Origin: Lunularia cruciata
Taxonomy: Eukaryota > Streptophyta > Marchantiopsida > Lunulariales > Lunulariaceae
Assembly (NCBI GenBank): GCA_948567375.1
Contig: OX419758.1
Coordinates: 40,315,473-40,379,472, forward strand
Direction of reading: 5' to 3'
Length of the DNA: 64,000 bases
Shown here: one piece after another, positions 22,822 to 33,500 of the stretch
Layout: each line of letters begins with the position of its first letter
Numbering within the stretch: position 1 is the first letter of the stretch
The notes under the pieces: generated by a model
The model's database searches: none
Told to the model about the DNA's origin: nothing
What the model saw: only the letters and a program-made list of their open reading frames with translations
Translations under genes and position numbers: made by a program

Positions 22822-23691
22822 ATGTTTACATTGGGAGTTGACCTAGCTCCAGTGTTCCGGTTGGCTGCCACGCTGTGTGAGAGTAAGGATGATGCAATTT
22901 CTGCTACTAGAGCAGAGGTGGTTGATAGTGGGGCTGACTCGGTTGAGGAGCATTGGATCCATTCAGCGACTAGTGGTTTATGGCAAGTAATAGCGCCTAG
23001 ACCGGCCTTTGAGAGAGCACGGTTCACACTTGCTGTTGTCTTATTGGATAACCAAAGGAAGATTTTCCATTTGGTGGGACCTTTAGGGAAGGTCTATACA
23101 CCACAAAGAGTCTTGTTAGACTCTAGTGCGCAACCCCTTATGTTGGGGAAGGCTGCAGTTGTCGGTATGGAGTTACGGAAGACCAATGTAAAGAAGTGTC
23201 CATTTCAGATCCAGACATCTCTAGGTGGTGGTTTGACAAAGTACATCACATGCGGAGAGCTTGTTGTCCAAGTTCAGCTTGGTCATCCAACTGATAGCTT
23301 GGTGGTGAAAGCTCAGGCTATTGCAACAATAGCTGAGTCATATGATGTGCTAGTTGGGGGAGCAGTGTTATACCCCATGGGTTTCAATATTGACTATTGG
23401 GAGGAAACGGCCTCCTATAGACCAGGTTGGCATTCTGGTGAAGGACAGGTATGTCGTCTACCAGTACACTTTAGTAGTGGCAGTCTTGGCTCACTACAAT
23501 CCGGGACCATGGCTACATCAGTTTTAACTTTTAGTGGTGTAGTTACTTGGCCTGGTGACTTGTTAGAGTGGAATGGCAATGTAGAGGATACTCCAGTACC
23601 AAAGGAGATCACTCGGATTTGGAGTACAAGTGGGATCGTTCCATCCACCTTGGATGTTCCATTATGGAGTTCAGAGGCGGCGTTGAAGTAA
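22822..23691 (+). pseudogene. Gypsy aspartic protease region (longest open frame of the element)
   Basis: A 289-codon ATG-started frame survives intact. The protease active site reads LLDSSAQ (Asp at 23119-23121) where the family has D-S/T-G-A, and the fold continues as LVGGAVLYPMGF. The N-terminal third is gag/linker. The frame ends at a TAA at 23689-23691, just upstream of the methyltransferase motifs, which continue in the same polyprotein order. Confidence 0.75.
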
Positions 23692-23699
23692 CATGCATA

Positions 23700-24800
23700 T
23701 CAGTTGGTGCATCAGGCTTGGAGTGGAGCCTTCATACCATCAAGAGATGAGTGTGAGGATGAGCCTCCAGAGTTGATTACTTTGACATCTCTGGATACCA
23801 CACTCATTGCTTGGCAATATCTAGTAGAGGGGATATGTCTATTGGAGTTGTTTGGTAAGATTAGCACCGGACTAGCTACAATATTACTGGCGGGTATACA
23901 AATACAAAGGTACTTGTATGTAGAGAGAGATGAGATTGCTAGGCAAGTCTCTCTACATCATGTGGCACACTTGGCCTATTGATATCCAGAGTTATTATCG
24001 ATGTCAGCAGTCAAAGGTTACTAGAAGGCCCTACTTGCAGACATTTCCTTATAGAGGGCGCATGATCTAGAGAGATATGGACCTATTCACTTGGTGATTT
24101 TTGGATGGCCATGTTAGAGACATACACATGTTGGCTGAGGTTTGGGTCTTCAGGGTCCTTGTTCTTGTGTGTTTTGGGAGATGTTACGGATACTATGACA
24201 TCTCTAGGTTCATCAGTCCGTTTCTCCAGCTTACCTTTTGGAGAACGTTCCTTTGATGGGTGATTCTTGCACCAGAGTGGTGGCGAGTACACATCAGGTC
24301 CATTCTTGGATGGTACCTACTGTATTGTTAGATGTAGCCAGAGTGGGATCACGGGCTCATTGTCTTTGTCTTTGTCTTTGGTGGACAAACCTCTTACCCA
24401 GAGAGGTTTTACAGCGTGCTTATGATGGGATTCAATGACTTGACCACATCCTTGTTGATGATATCTTGGATGTTGAGCATCTCAAACAGTGGTAGTGGCT
24501 GATATGTCACCTATGGCAGTGGTGAACCTATTTGGATAGCCTAGAGCCGCATTTCCTGCACTCATGCTTTTTGAGAGAGAGGACCTAGACTTGTTTGGGA
24601 CTCACAATTACAGTAGTTGGTGGAGCCCAACGTTGATGAGAGAGAGCAAGCGATGGGTTTTTGCACCGGTATTACCACTATTCCAGCAGTGTCAGAGGCA
24701 TCTAGGCATCAAGTGTTAGGTCAAGCTATGGACTTGAACTGTTTGACCTAGATTGTGAGCCTTGGCTTGGCAGAGCAGCGTAGGATGCACTTGATAGGCA
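23700..24800 (+). pseudogene. Cytosine-5 DNA methyltransferase domain inside the Gypsy polyprotein
   Basis: C5-methyltransferase motifs occur in canonical order. Motif I is LLELFGKISTGL (from 23839; S-adenosylmethionine binding). Motif II is YVERDEIAR (about 23917-23943). Motif IV is GWPC at 24103-24114, keeping the catalytic cysteine of the Pro-Cys pair but followed by TAG where Gln is expected. Motif VI is LLENVP with the ENV catalytic Glu at 24241-24243. A motif VIII-like Arg-rich stretch ends in WWTN (about 24330-24390) and is disturbed by a TCTTTG repeat expansion. Motifs IX-X are AMGFCTGI and VLGQAMDLNCLT (24645-24752). It lies between protease and RT, with TAG/TGA stops and frame changes, so this copy is dead. 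The active ancestor presumably methylated cytosines; sequence preference is unknown. Confidence 0.82.
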
Positions 24801-25130
24801 TCACCACTCGGACACTTGTGAGCCCTGTGCCTATCAAGATGATTCAAGCACGTGGTGGGGGCGATGGACCGAGTGGGCATGGTATTTTTGGGGCACATCC
24901 ACTAGCTATTAGGGAGAGTGGTCTACTTGGAGTCCATCTAGGTGAGCATGGGCTACTTGGATTACACCCTTGGTCCACTTGGGATGCAACTAGAAGACAT
25001 GTGTAGCATGCAACCAGAGTGGAGGGAGTTTTTCACATAGAGGTTGGGACCTCTAGTGGTCGGGGGCATGACACTATTGCTCCCAAGGGCCCAGTGTAGC
25101 AACTAGTAAGTACGTCTTCCACTCCTACTA
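24801..25130 (+). other. Gypsy linker between methyltransferase and RT
   Basis: A glycine-rich low-complexity linker (GGGDGPSGHG-like) with stops and no recognised domain. Confidence 0.45.
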
Positions 25131-26010
25131 CAGCTACAAAGGATACTTGGGAGCTAGATCTTGGACCCAAGCTTACTGGAGAGGAAAGACGGAGGGTTTG
25201 GAGGTTCTTGAGGAGCCACACGAGTTGTTTTGCCTTCTATATGAAGGATTTGGGTGCTTTGAAGGGACATGGTATACGGATTGAGTTGATTAGCGATACA
25301 CCAATTTTTTGACTTCCTTATCGATATAGTGAGATGGAGAGGACATTGATTTGGAGCCGGAGTAGTGACCTTTTTGAGGTTGGTTTGGTGGAGATTTCAC
25401 ATGGAGAGTATGTATCAGCGACAGTGATGCTAGCCAAGAAGGATATGCATGGCAACTACACAGATAGGCGGATGTGTGCAGATTACCGCCCTATCAACCA
25501 ATAGACCAAGGTTGATCGGTATGCCATGCCTACACCGGAGGAGATTTTTGATGCGATTGGGCATGCAAAAGTCTTCAGTACTTTGGATCCTCGAGCGGGA
25601 TATTCTCAGTTTCCGATCAAGGAAGAGGATAAGTCCAAGATAACATTTTGGGCTATTGATCCTCATGACAAAGATGTGTTATATCAGTGGAGGTTCTTAC
25701 CATTTGGGTTGAAGAACGGTCTTGTTGAGTTCTAGAGGGTCATGGATAGGATCCTAGCTGGATTGGATTTTGCTCGGTGCTATATTGATGACATTTTGGT
25801 CTATCGCACTACTGTGGAGGAGCATGAGAGACAGTTGTTGGATGTGTTTGAGAGGTTGAGATCTCATGGACTCAAATTACATCATGGGAAGTGTAAGTTC
25901 TTCCACGAGCAGGTTCAGTATTTTGGGTCACACTATCTACCTCGGAGGACTTGGTGTTCAACAAACCAAGGTAGATGCTATTGCACGTATTCCTCGACCT
26001 ATGGATGTGA
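25131..26010 (+). pseudogene. Gypsy reverse transcriptase
   Basis: Typical Gypsy RT blocks are ADYRPINQ (TAG follows), DRYAMPTPEEIFD, STLDPRAGYSQFPI, WRFLPFGLKN, and the catalytic YIDD at 25781-25792 followed by DILVY. A frameshift near 25930 moves the rest (GLGVQQTKVDAIARIPRP) to another frame. In-frame stops at about 25503 and 25734 are TAG; the second stands where the family has EFQRVMDR. Confidence 0.9.
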
Positions 26011-26600
26011 TTAAAGTGCAAGGATTCCTTGGGTTGGCAAACTTCTATCGCCGTTATGTTAGAGGATTTAGTGCCATTGCCAAGGCCTTGACAAAGTTGA
26101 CCAAGCTTACACAAGAGTGGTGTTGGGGAGATGAGCAAGAGAGACCTTTTGTAGAGCTCAAGGAGAGGTTGACATTTTCTCCTATTTTGAGGAGACCGAT
26201 CAAAGGACAACCATTTTAGGTTCATATTGATTGGAGTATGTTGGGGCTTGGAGCGGTGCGTGCTCACCCATCATGATGATGAGAGGAAGGAGTTTGTGGT
26301 GGCCTATGCTAGTCGCTCCAACAATTCAGTAGAGGCAATGTATAGTTCATATGAGGGAGAGTGCTTGGCAACCGTTTGGGCAATAGCACATTTCCGATGT
26401 TACCTATTTGGTAACCCTTTCACTCTCATCACTGATCATCAGCCACTGAAATGGTTGATAGAGTCCGACAAGCTTTTAGGGAAGCTTGCACAATGGGCTT
26501 TGATTTTATAGGAGTATGATTTCACAATTGTTCATAGACCTAGAGTGGTGAACCGTGATGCAGATGGGTTGAGTAGAAACCCATGTCCCAGCTAGCAGGA
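26011..26600 (+). pseudogene. Gypsy RT connection and RNase H
   Basis: The connection domain GFLGLANFYRRYVRGFSAIA is followed by RNase H landmarks VVAYASRSNN, YSSYEGECLA and TDHQPLKWL. It ends near DADGLSRNPC. TAG stops occur at PF-stop-VH (about 26218) and LIL-stop-EYDF (about 26510), both at positions where the family has Gln, and one frame change lies near 26265. Confidence 0.88.
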
Positions 26601-26886
26601 TCAGATCGGAGCATGTTGGCATGGTGAGACAGATGAGGAGATGGCGCCAGGTTGGCATGCATTGGCCTTTCTGTGTATATTTTCAGAGGCTTTGGTGGTA
26701 TCCTTCTCAACACATACAAGAGGAGTTATTGAGGTTATAGATCTAGAGAGTGAAGATATTGGTACAATTTAACGAGACATTCATGATGATGTCTTAGTGA
26801 TGGACTATCTTTGCACTGGTGTTGTGGGTGGCAGAGTTGGGGCCAAGGAGAGAGACAATGTTCTTTAATGAGCCAGATGGTTCAGA

Positions 26887-27830
26887 TTGGATGGCAGACA
26901 CCTTTTGCGTGTATGGGAGGATGGTAGAGTGCAAGTAGTACCACTTCCATCTCAAAGACCACAATTGGTCCGTCATGCTCATGAAGAGTTAGGATATTTT
27001 GGAGTCAAGCGTACATATAGCTTACTCCAAAGTCATTATTGGTGGCACGGAATGCAGACTGAGGTACAACAGTTGAATTGCCCAATGTGTGGTTTGTGAC
27101 CGAGTTAGAGCATCATTCAATGCTCCTATGCCACAGTTACACCCATTACCTATCATGGGACTAGGTTACCATTGGAGTTTGGACTTCATTGGACCTTGGA
27201 CGACTTACCGTTAATCGTGAAACATCATCAGTATATTTTGGTGATGGTGAAGCACTTCTCTAAGTGGATTGAGTTGGTGGCACTTCTTGACAAGTCTAGT
27301 GAAGGGACAACTTACTCATTCTTGGATCTAGTTCTTAGTCATTTTGGTGCACCAACTGAGGTTTTTGAGGGTTTTGACTGATCAAGGTACACAGTTCTTG
27401 GAGGAGTTTTAGGTCTTGTGTGACAAAGCTTTGATTGATCATTATACTACATCTTGAGATCACCTTGAGGCATATGGCTTAGCAAAGATAGTGGTTCAGA
27501 CGATGAAGAGAGGATTGCAAAAATATGCTTTGTAGAGAGGCCACTTAGGAGATTGGGATCTCTAGTTACCTTGGTTGGCCATGGGGTATCGGTTCAGCCG
27601 GCAAGCCTCCTTAGCATCCTTCTCTTTGTACTTTCTACTCTATGGACGAGATCCAAATTTACCTACAGCCATTTGTCAAGATGCTATTGTAGTTTTGGAC
27701 TTGGATGACCCCGATGTATGGATGAGCACATATTCTCAACGGGAAGAGATCTTTTGGAGAGTGATGCCGATGGCCTTTGAGAACTTGGCGATTGCTCAGC
27801 ATAGAGATACTTTACGCTATGCTACCATTT
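26887..27830 (+). pseudogene. Gypsy integrase
   Basis: The H2C2 zinc domain is HAHEELGYFGVKRT ... NCPMCG (about 26970-27098). The catalytic core has HWSLDFIGPW (first Asp, about 27165-27195), TDQGTQFLEEF (second Asp, about 27378-27410) and the Glu region EAYGLAK (about 27465). The conserved PWLAMGYRFSRQASLASFS and LLYGRDPNLP follow at 27570-27665. Stops and frameshifts interrupt it throughout. Confidence 0.85.
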
Positions 27831-28070
27831 GAGGAGGAGGTTATTGACCCTTAATCCATCAATTTCATCCAGGAGACTATGTATATCTATAGCAGACAAC
27901 ACCGATGACACTTGATGTTTTGACATGCTTTGCCATCCGGAGTCCTTGTGTTAGAAGGATGTGATGGTGTTGTTTGGAAGGATCATGTGCGCAATTGTGC
28001 GCCATGCCACCTCCCAAACATTGATGGTACTATGGACCTAAGCTTGGCACTTGTAAGTGTAGGCTTGAGG

Positions 28071-28205
28071 TGTATGTTATGTGGTTCTTCTGGTGGAGCT
28101 GCTACTATGTTAGTGTGTGATAGCTGTTTGAGAGGATGGCATATGGCATGTATGACTCCTCTCCTCACGGTGGTTCCTTAGGGACAATGGTTATGTTCTA
28201 GATGT
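28071..28205 (+). pseudogene. PHD finger at the C-terminus of the Gypsy polyprotein
   Basis: Cysteines and histidine follow the C4HC3 PHD pattern: C-M-L-C (28071-28082), C-D-S-C eleven residues later, H-M-A-C, then W-L-C-S-R-C ending at 28205, with the Trp two residues before the penultimate Cys typical of PHD fingers. One TAG stop lies inside (VVP-stop-GQW, 28179-28181). Upstream is WKDHVRNCAPCHLPN, the end of the integrase tail. PHD fingers usually read histone H3 tails; this position is where chromoviruses carry a chromodomain. Confidence 0.8.
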
Positions 28206-28509
28206 ACTTGACCTATAGCTACTTCATTCTTTATATGGTATAGATTGCGGACAAGTGACTAACGATGGGGCTCCATAACACCCGGCCTCTTGATCTTTGC
28301 CCATTATAGGGTATACCATATACTTAGAGTAGATGGCTATCTGGAGTTAGAGGGACCTAACAACCAGTTAGAGGGACCTAACCGCCAACTAGAGTGGGCA
28401 ATTGTGGCACTTTAGAGTCTATTTATGACTTATGTGTGAGTTGTGCTTCTATAGTGTATGATGTTGACAGCGATGTATATTGTGTAGCGATGTATATATG
28501 CACAACAAC
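28206..28509 (+). other. Gypsy 3' non-coding end including repeat X copy 1
   Basis: Contains a duplicated AGTTAGAGGGACCTAAC near 28346-28390, a purine-rich AGAGTGGGCAA, then the 107-bp repeat X (28401-28507) that recurs directly after the right terminal repeat. Confidence 0.6.
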
Positions 28510-28956
28510 TGTCACGCCATTTGTAGTGTCGTATCTAGATTGCTCGGACATTGGAGTTCCAGTGATAGTAGTTAGAGTTATTTCAGCAGTTTCTCAGAGA
28601 CTACTTTCTGACGGTCAGATTTTGTGTTCAGGGTACTGACTTCATGGTGGGGCACACCGTCACTTTGCACCGTTTGCACCATCGAGTGTGCCATCAATGG
28701 GACTGTTAGGGTTTCAGACCTAGCTCAAGTCCAAGGGGTATCTTTTCGAAGTGCAGCTCCAGAGAGCTCACTTCTCTGATGTTGAGCCTTCAAGTTCTTG
28801 GCTATGGTGGACAGAGGCCGGCGAGCGTCAACTGGATTCTCTTAGCTAGAGTGGGTGTGGCTTGACTGTAATCAGTGCACAATTGTTGACAGTTTATAGA
28901 GTGACAGATCAAATACTGATCTGAGTTGAGTTGAGAGTGGTAAACAATCTGATTAT
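28510..28956 (+). repeat. Gypsy right terminal repeat (3' LTR)
   Basis: Matches 18853-19282; it has an extra segment near 28715-28740 (GACCTAGCTCAAGTCC) absent or reduced in the left copy. Confidence 0.85.
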
Positions 28957-29061
28957 TGTGGCACTTTAAAATCTATATATGACTTATGTGGGAGTTGTGC
29001 TTTTATAGTGTATGATATTGATCGCGATGTATGTTGTGTAGCAATGTATATATGCACAATA
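28955..29061 (+). repeat. Repeat X copy 2, directly after the Gypsy LTR
   Basis: ATTGTGGCACTTTAAAATC ... ATATGCACAA matches 28401-28507 with only scattered differences. The two copies flank the right LTR as direct repeats; the left LTR has no X beside it. Confidence 0.85.
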
Positions 29062-29260
29062 AAATTTCTGTAACAATGAATAATAAACACAAGAGCAAGG
29101 CGACCACGTAGAACACATGAAGGACCCCATCAAGCCGTACGTAAAAGGGAGAGACAAAAGAAGTAAAAGGGGGCTAGGGCCCAATAGTATCGGTATGAAA
29201 AATTCACTGTACTACACCTAAAATATCCTAGCTATGCAAGTTTGAAATAATAAACACCAA
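29062..29260 (-). repeat. Retroelement 3'-tail repeat, copy A
   Basis: On the minus strand it contains CTTGCATAGCTAGGATAT, TTGTCTCTCCCTTTTACG and GGCTTGATGGGGTCC, matching copy C at 51530-51690 and copy B at 31640-31860. A further diverged piece may lie at 29405-29475. Confidence 0.65.
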
Positions 29261-29819
29261 GCTTGACCAATCCATCGCGAGCTTGGTGGTCTTGCTGCCC
29301 AGAGGACGCTTATAGATTTGCACCTCTCCAAACTGTCACCTCCTACTGCCGCAACAAGTGCCATGTTCCATCCTGTAGTGGTGCGATTTACCTTAAGTAT
29401 CGTATGATGCTAGAAAAAAAGGCGACGCACAATATGTAACAAAAAGGATCGGAAGACCCCATGAAGCACAAGAATCATATTATGCTAGTACATATAGAAC
29501 TAATATACAAGTCATATGCACAAAGGGATCAAAGCCAATTCGGAATCTATTATGACTGTTGTGAGCAACATAATAGGAGTTTGTATTCAAAATTAGCCAC
29601 GCTAAACCTCAACTTACAGTCTCGTCCGGAAGAAACTAGACGAATGCATCCAGGATAAAGGTTGTATTATGGGGCTTGGAACTGGGCTACGTATGTAGCC
29701 TGGACTGCAGTGATGGAGTCCACTAACTGGGTGTCACCTAGTGAAGCTGGCATGCATGAAAGTAGATCACGTAGTCTGTCAATATCGTAGTCCGTCTACA
29801 GTAATATGCGCTAGATTCA

Positions 29820-30005
29820 AGAAACTTTATTTGTCAAATTTGGATTTTGCTGCTGTGGGAATTGGACACGACCTTTCCTCCAAACCTTTTCGCTGGTGCT
29901 TCTTGGAATCTTTTGCATGAGCTCGTTGGGAAGACGTGTAGTGTATGGAGGTAGCGACTGAAGAAGACCTTTTGCTCGATTCTGAAGCTCAGATTCATCG
30001 CTCAT
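29820..30005 (-). CDS. Weak 61-codon ORF, unrecognised
   Basis: An ATG-started minus-strand ORF (MSDESELQNRAKGLLQSLPP...) with a hydrophilic, protein-like composition, in a locally GC-rich block. I recognise no family. It could be an exon of an unseen gene or chance. Confidence 0.12.
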
Positions 30006-30332
30006 ATGGGTTACAATCGCAACCGCAAGGCCGGAAATGGGAACAGAGCACCGCTTCGAACCGGCGGCCGGTTCTCAAAGCAGGTATGCTTGCGAGGAAA
30101 CGGAATACCGCCTCGCAAAAGACAAAACTGCAATGCGACCTGGACATTGGGACTCCCGTCAACTAAATTCATTGAACTCCTCACAACCGGCTCTACCAGG
30201 TGGACGCACCTTACACGGTCGGATACGACCGGCAGATATCACACCGAGCCGCAGCCGTGATCTTGGTTATTCTCGTGTAAGGAACGAGACGGGAAACGTC
30301 TGCCGTAGACTGCGTTTCTGAGACATGTGCGG

Positions 30333-30521
30333 ATGGAAAGCTTGGACTTGAAAGTTCTATTGTGGGTACTTGTTTGTCTCAATGTGCTCGTGGGAATATC
30401 AAAAGTTGAACAATCAAGTGGAGAAAGAATACCAACATGCGTTCCACCTTTAACTTGGGAGGCCTCTATCATATTAGATTTTGGATCAACTCGTGGGATA
30501 AATAATAAAAGAAAGGTTTGA
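30333..30521 (+). CDS. Possible first exon with signal peptide
   Basis: The ATG-started frame begins MESLDLKVLLWVLVCLNVLVG, a good signal peptide, followed by a polar segment containing one Cys. A possible splice donor (AAAG then GTTTGA) is at about 30514-30515, but I found no continuation. No family is recognised. Confidence 0.2.
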   Translation: MESLDLKVLLWVLVCLNVLVGISKVEQSSGERIPTCVPPLTWEASIILDFGSTRGINNKRKV

Positions 30522-33500
30522 TTATATCAATCAAGCTGGACGATTCGATATGGATCATTTCATCTTATAAAAGAGAAAAGGACTGGATATACCAAGGGTA
30601 ATCTCTATTTCTGTCCTTATTCAAGTACAGGTATGTCCCACATTTCGTGGTTACTAGACCCCCATGTACTCAATCTATGTCCCAAGAGTAAGTCCTCTTC
30701 CTTTCGTCTTATTGATCTGAATGCGATTCCACAATATGGAGGACTTACATATTTCATATAGGCGTGCTATGCTAGTTGGAAAAGGAAGTAAGGTATGTTG
30801 ATATCTAGCAGCCTAAATAAGGTAAATCGCTTCATAGACTCAGTCTATTATAGTTTAACATGAAGATTGTGTTCACATCAAATTCCAAACTCGAGGTTTG
30901 AGATTAGTACATCGATGGTTAATATTTGCAACAAATGCATTGTTCAAACTAACAATATGTATCAGGAGCAGCATACATCGTTGAAAACATGCGACTACCG
31001 ACCTAATTACTTCCATGATTTAAGCATAAATACATGTGTCATGCACCTAAAAGAGAAGAAACGAGGAATAATGTGTCTTCTTAAATTTTGAACTTGTATA
31101 AATATAATTCCACCGAATTTCTTTTTAATCTCGTTAGCTTGAAGTCTCATTCTTGGGTATAATGTATTTCTTACAAAAGATATGAATATTATCAGTCAAT
31201 TTGGCATTTTGACGGTCTTCTCCATCTATACCATTTTATTCTTCTGGCGTGAATCAACTGATTCCTCACTCCATTTTACCATCTTCCGGACAACAAGCAA
31301 GAGATCTATCTCTGGAATCAATCCTGCTGACTCTTGTTTATATTTAAGACTGGGGAAATATCTGACTTGCTTCTCCGTTAGTTTGGTTAAAGATGGTGAA
31401 GTTATTTTGGACATAATTTAAACATAATTTAAAAGGAAACTAAAAGCAAAAACGTTCACTTTTTAAATAGCCGTGACAGTACTAAACGGACATAGATATA
31501 TCGCTGAATCAGGAAAAAAACAAACAAACACAAAACACAAACCATGCGTGAGAGAAATTCTCTTTACTTTAATTAGTTACCCAGCTCTGCAAGCCATGCA
31601 AGAAATTACTCTCTTTTCTTCTGCCTCAGCTCTTCCACATATGTACAAAACCTTGTGCCGCATCACCTCTTGGGATACAAAAAGACAAATAAAAAGCAGG
31701 CGACTGCGTAATAAAAACGAAGGATGGGAAGAACCAATCAAGCTATACAAGGGAGAGACGAAAAAGATAAAATGGAGCTAAGTCCTAATAAATTCTATAC
31801 AAAAAATCTGCCCTATTGGACCTAAGATATCCGAGCTATGCAAGTTGTAAGATCTACAAACAACTGGAACATTAGAAGAAACATCACCTCATGTGATTGC
31901 TCTACTATGTATTACACCAACCAGTACTCTTTGTAGAGCCATGTACACATGCTGTCTAAAATATTCTACAAAGTATGAGAGTGAAAATGGTACCCCTAGT
32001 GCCTAACATGATAAGCTCTCGGTGCACTCCCTTGCAAATGTATCTAACATTGTGTTCATTGCTCCATATAACTCCAAGGTTTGAGGAACAGAGAAATGAC
32101 CTTGCTGCATGTATAACTCCAATGTTAGAGGAACAAAGAAGTGACCTTGCTTCATGCCCTTATAGAAACAAATAAAATATAAACTTATGAAGGAGTAACT
32201 TCAAATACACGCTACCCATGCATGAGAGCACTCGAGGGCACGGACGTCACCATATCTGGATCACGAACAGCTCGGGAATAAATACCCAAACAACACTCCT
32301 TTGCGTGGGCTGAAAGGGGTCCCGGTACAACTGAAATCTTGTGACCTTGCAAAGGTAAACCTGAAATAATATGGTCAGTGTTCTAGACCTACACACACAA
32401 AAAGAGGCAGTAGAAAGTTGCAAGAACTGCCTCGTGTCTATCTTGCACAATTAGTTTACTGTTCATCTCTCTTTCGTTGATCTGAAGTTAGCAACAGTAA
32501 AGCAGTTTACAGTTGGACCGAAGAGAGAATTGATCACTAATTCCATACTTAGACAGAGATTATTGTTTGAAACCTCACCGGAGTTAGAGCAGAAACAAAT
32601 TAGAATTCCTGAGTGATGTGGGTATTGTTGGACCTAAAAGAGAGTTTCTTTAACCTGAAGATTACTGTTCTGTTATTTTCTTTTCTTCACATGTTCTTGC
32701 GGCATTTTGACCAAAGTTTTCACCATGGACAGAAGTTATGGCACCTGAAGATGACTCCTCTAGCCCGCAACGGAGTTACAGATGACTTAGTGTACCACAA
32801 AAGGAAAAGAAGAAAAAGCAGACAGCAAGTGCACCCGAGAGTGACTTAGACGCTAATTACACACTAAAATGAAGATTGGTTGACACGTCAATGGAGTTAG
32901 AAATGACCACAGTTCTTTGGTGATGTTGACTATAGTTGAGCCGGGCAATTCGGGCAACCGAACTGAGCCTGATCAGATTCTGAAGAAAGACAGTCTTTGA
33001 GAGCATGGTGTGATGACGTCTGGACGGCGGGGTGTGTCGTGAGGCCGGCTTACCGCCCGCCTGCCAGGAGGAGACAGAGATTATCTATTAGCCATCAGTG
33101 GAGAGGAGGCGACGAGGAGCACGAAACGACTCATTGGTTGAGTAGAATAATGGATGGATAAATGGGCAAGGGTTGGGGAAGAGGAGGAGGAGGAGGTGGT
33201 TCAGTTCGCCGCAGCGGCAGTAGTTATGAGCACGGATCTGCTTTTGTTGTTATTCTGTTCCGTTTTGGTTAAAGTCGTAGTACTGTAGTGCTTTGAGAGT
33301 AGTCAATGTTTAGTCTTTTATTATTGTGGTAAGGGTGGATCTGTTGTTGTGGGCTCCAGAATGAAGAAAGAGGAGGACGAGCATGTCATTTCTTGCCTGC
33401 ATACTCGTGGGCGATGATAGATCTGTTAGAAGTTTGTAGTCACGAAATGGTGAACAGGCACATAATTGACGGTGGTGGATGTGGACGTGCCTGTTCAAGC

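Larger units (their letters stand above)
18853..28956 (+). mobile_element. Decayed Ty3/Gypsy LTR retrotransposon with DNA methyltransferase and PHD finger
   Basis: Long direct repeats of about 430-447 bp bound it (18853-19282, 28510-28956), both opening TGTCA. Between them, in order, are gag with a degenerate zinc knuckle, an aspartic protease, a cytosine-5 methyltransferase domain, reverse transcriptase (YIDD), RNase H, integrase and a C4HC3 PHD finger. Every domain is broken by stops or frameshifts. No matching target duplication was found. Read as a consensus, the gene set is that of an autonomous Gypsy element with two extra chromatin-related domains. Confidence 0.9.

Noticed and set aside
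18853..28956. Reading TAG as glutamine (alternative genetic code) to rescue the Gypsy frame
   Set aside because: The host genes here use standard stops, the element also has frameshifts and TGA/TAA stops, and C-to-T decay explains the TAG excess.
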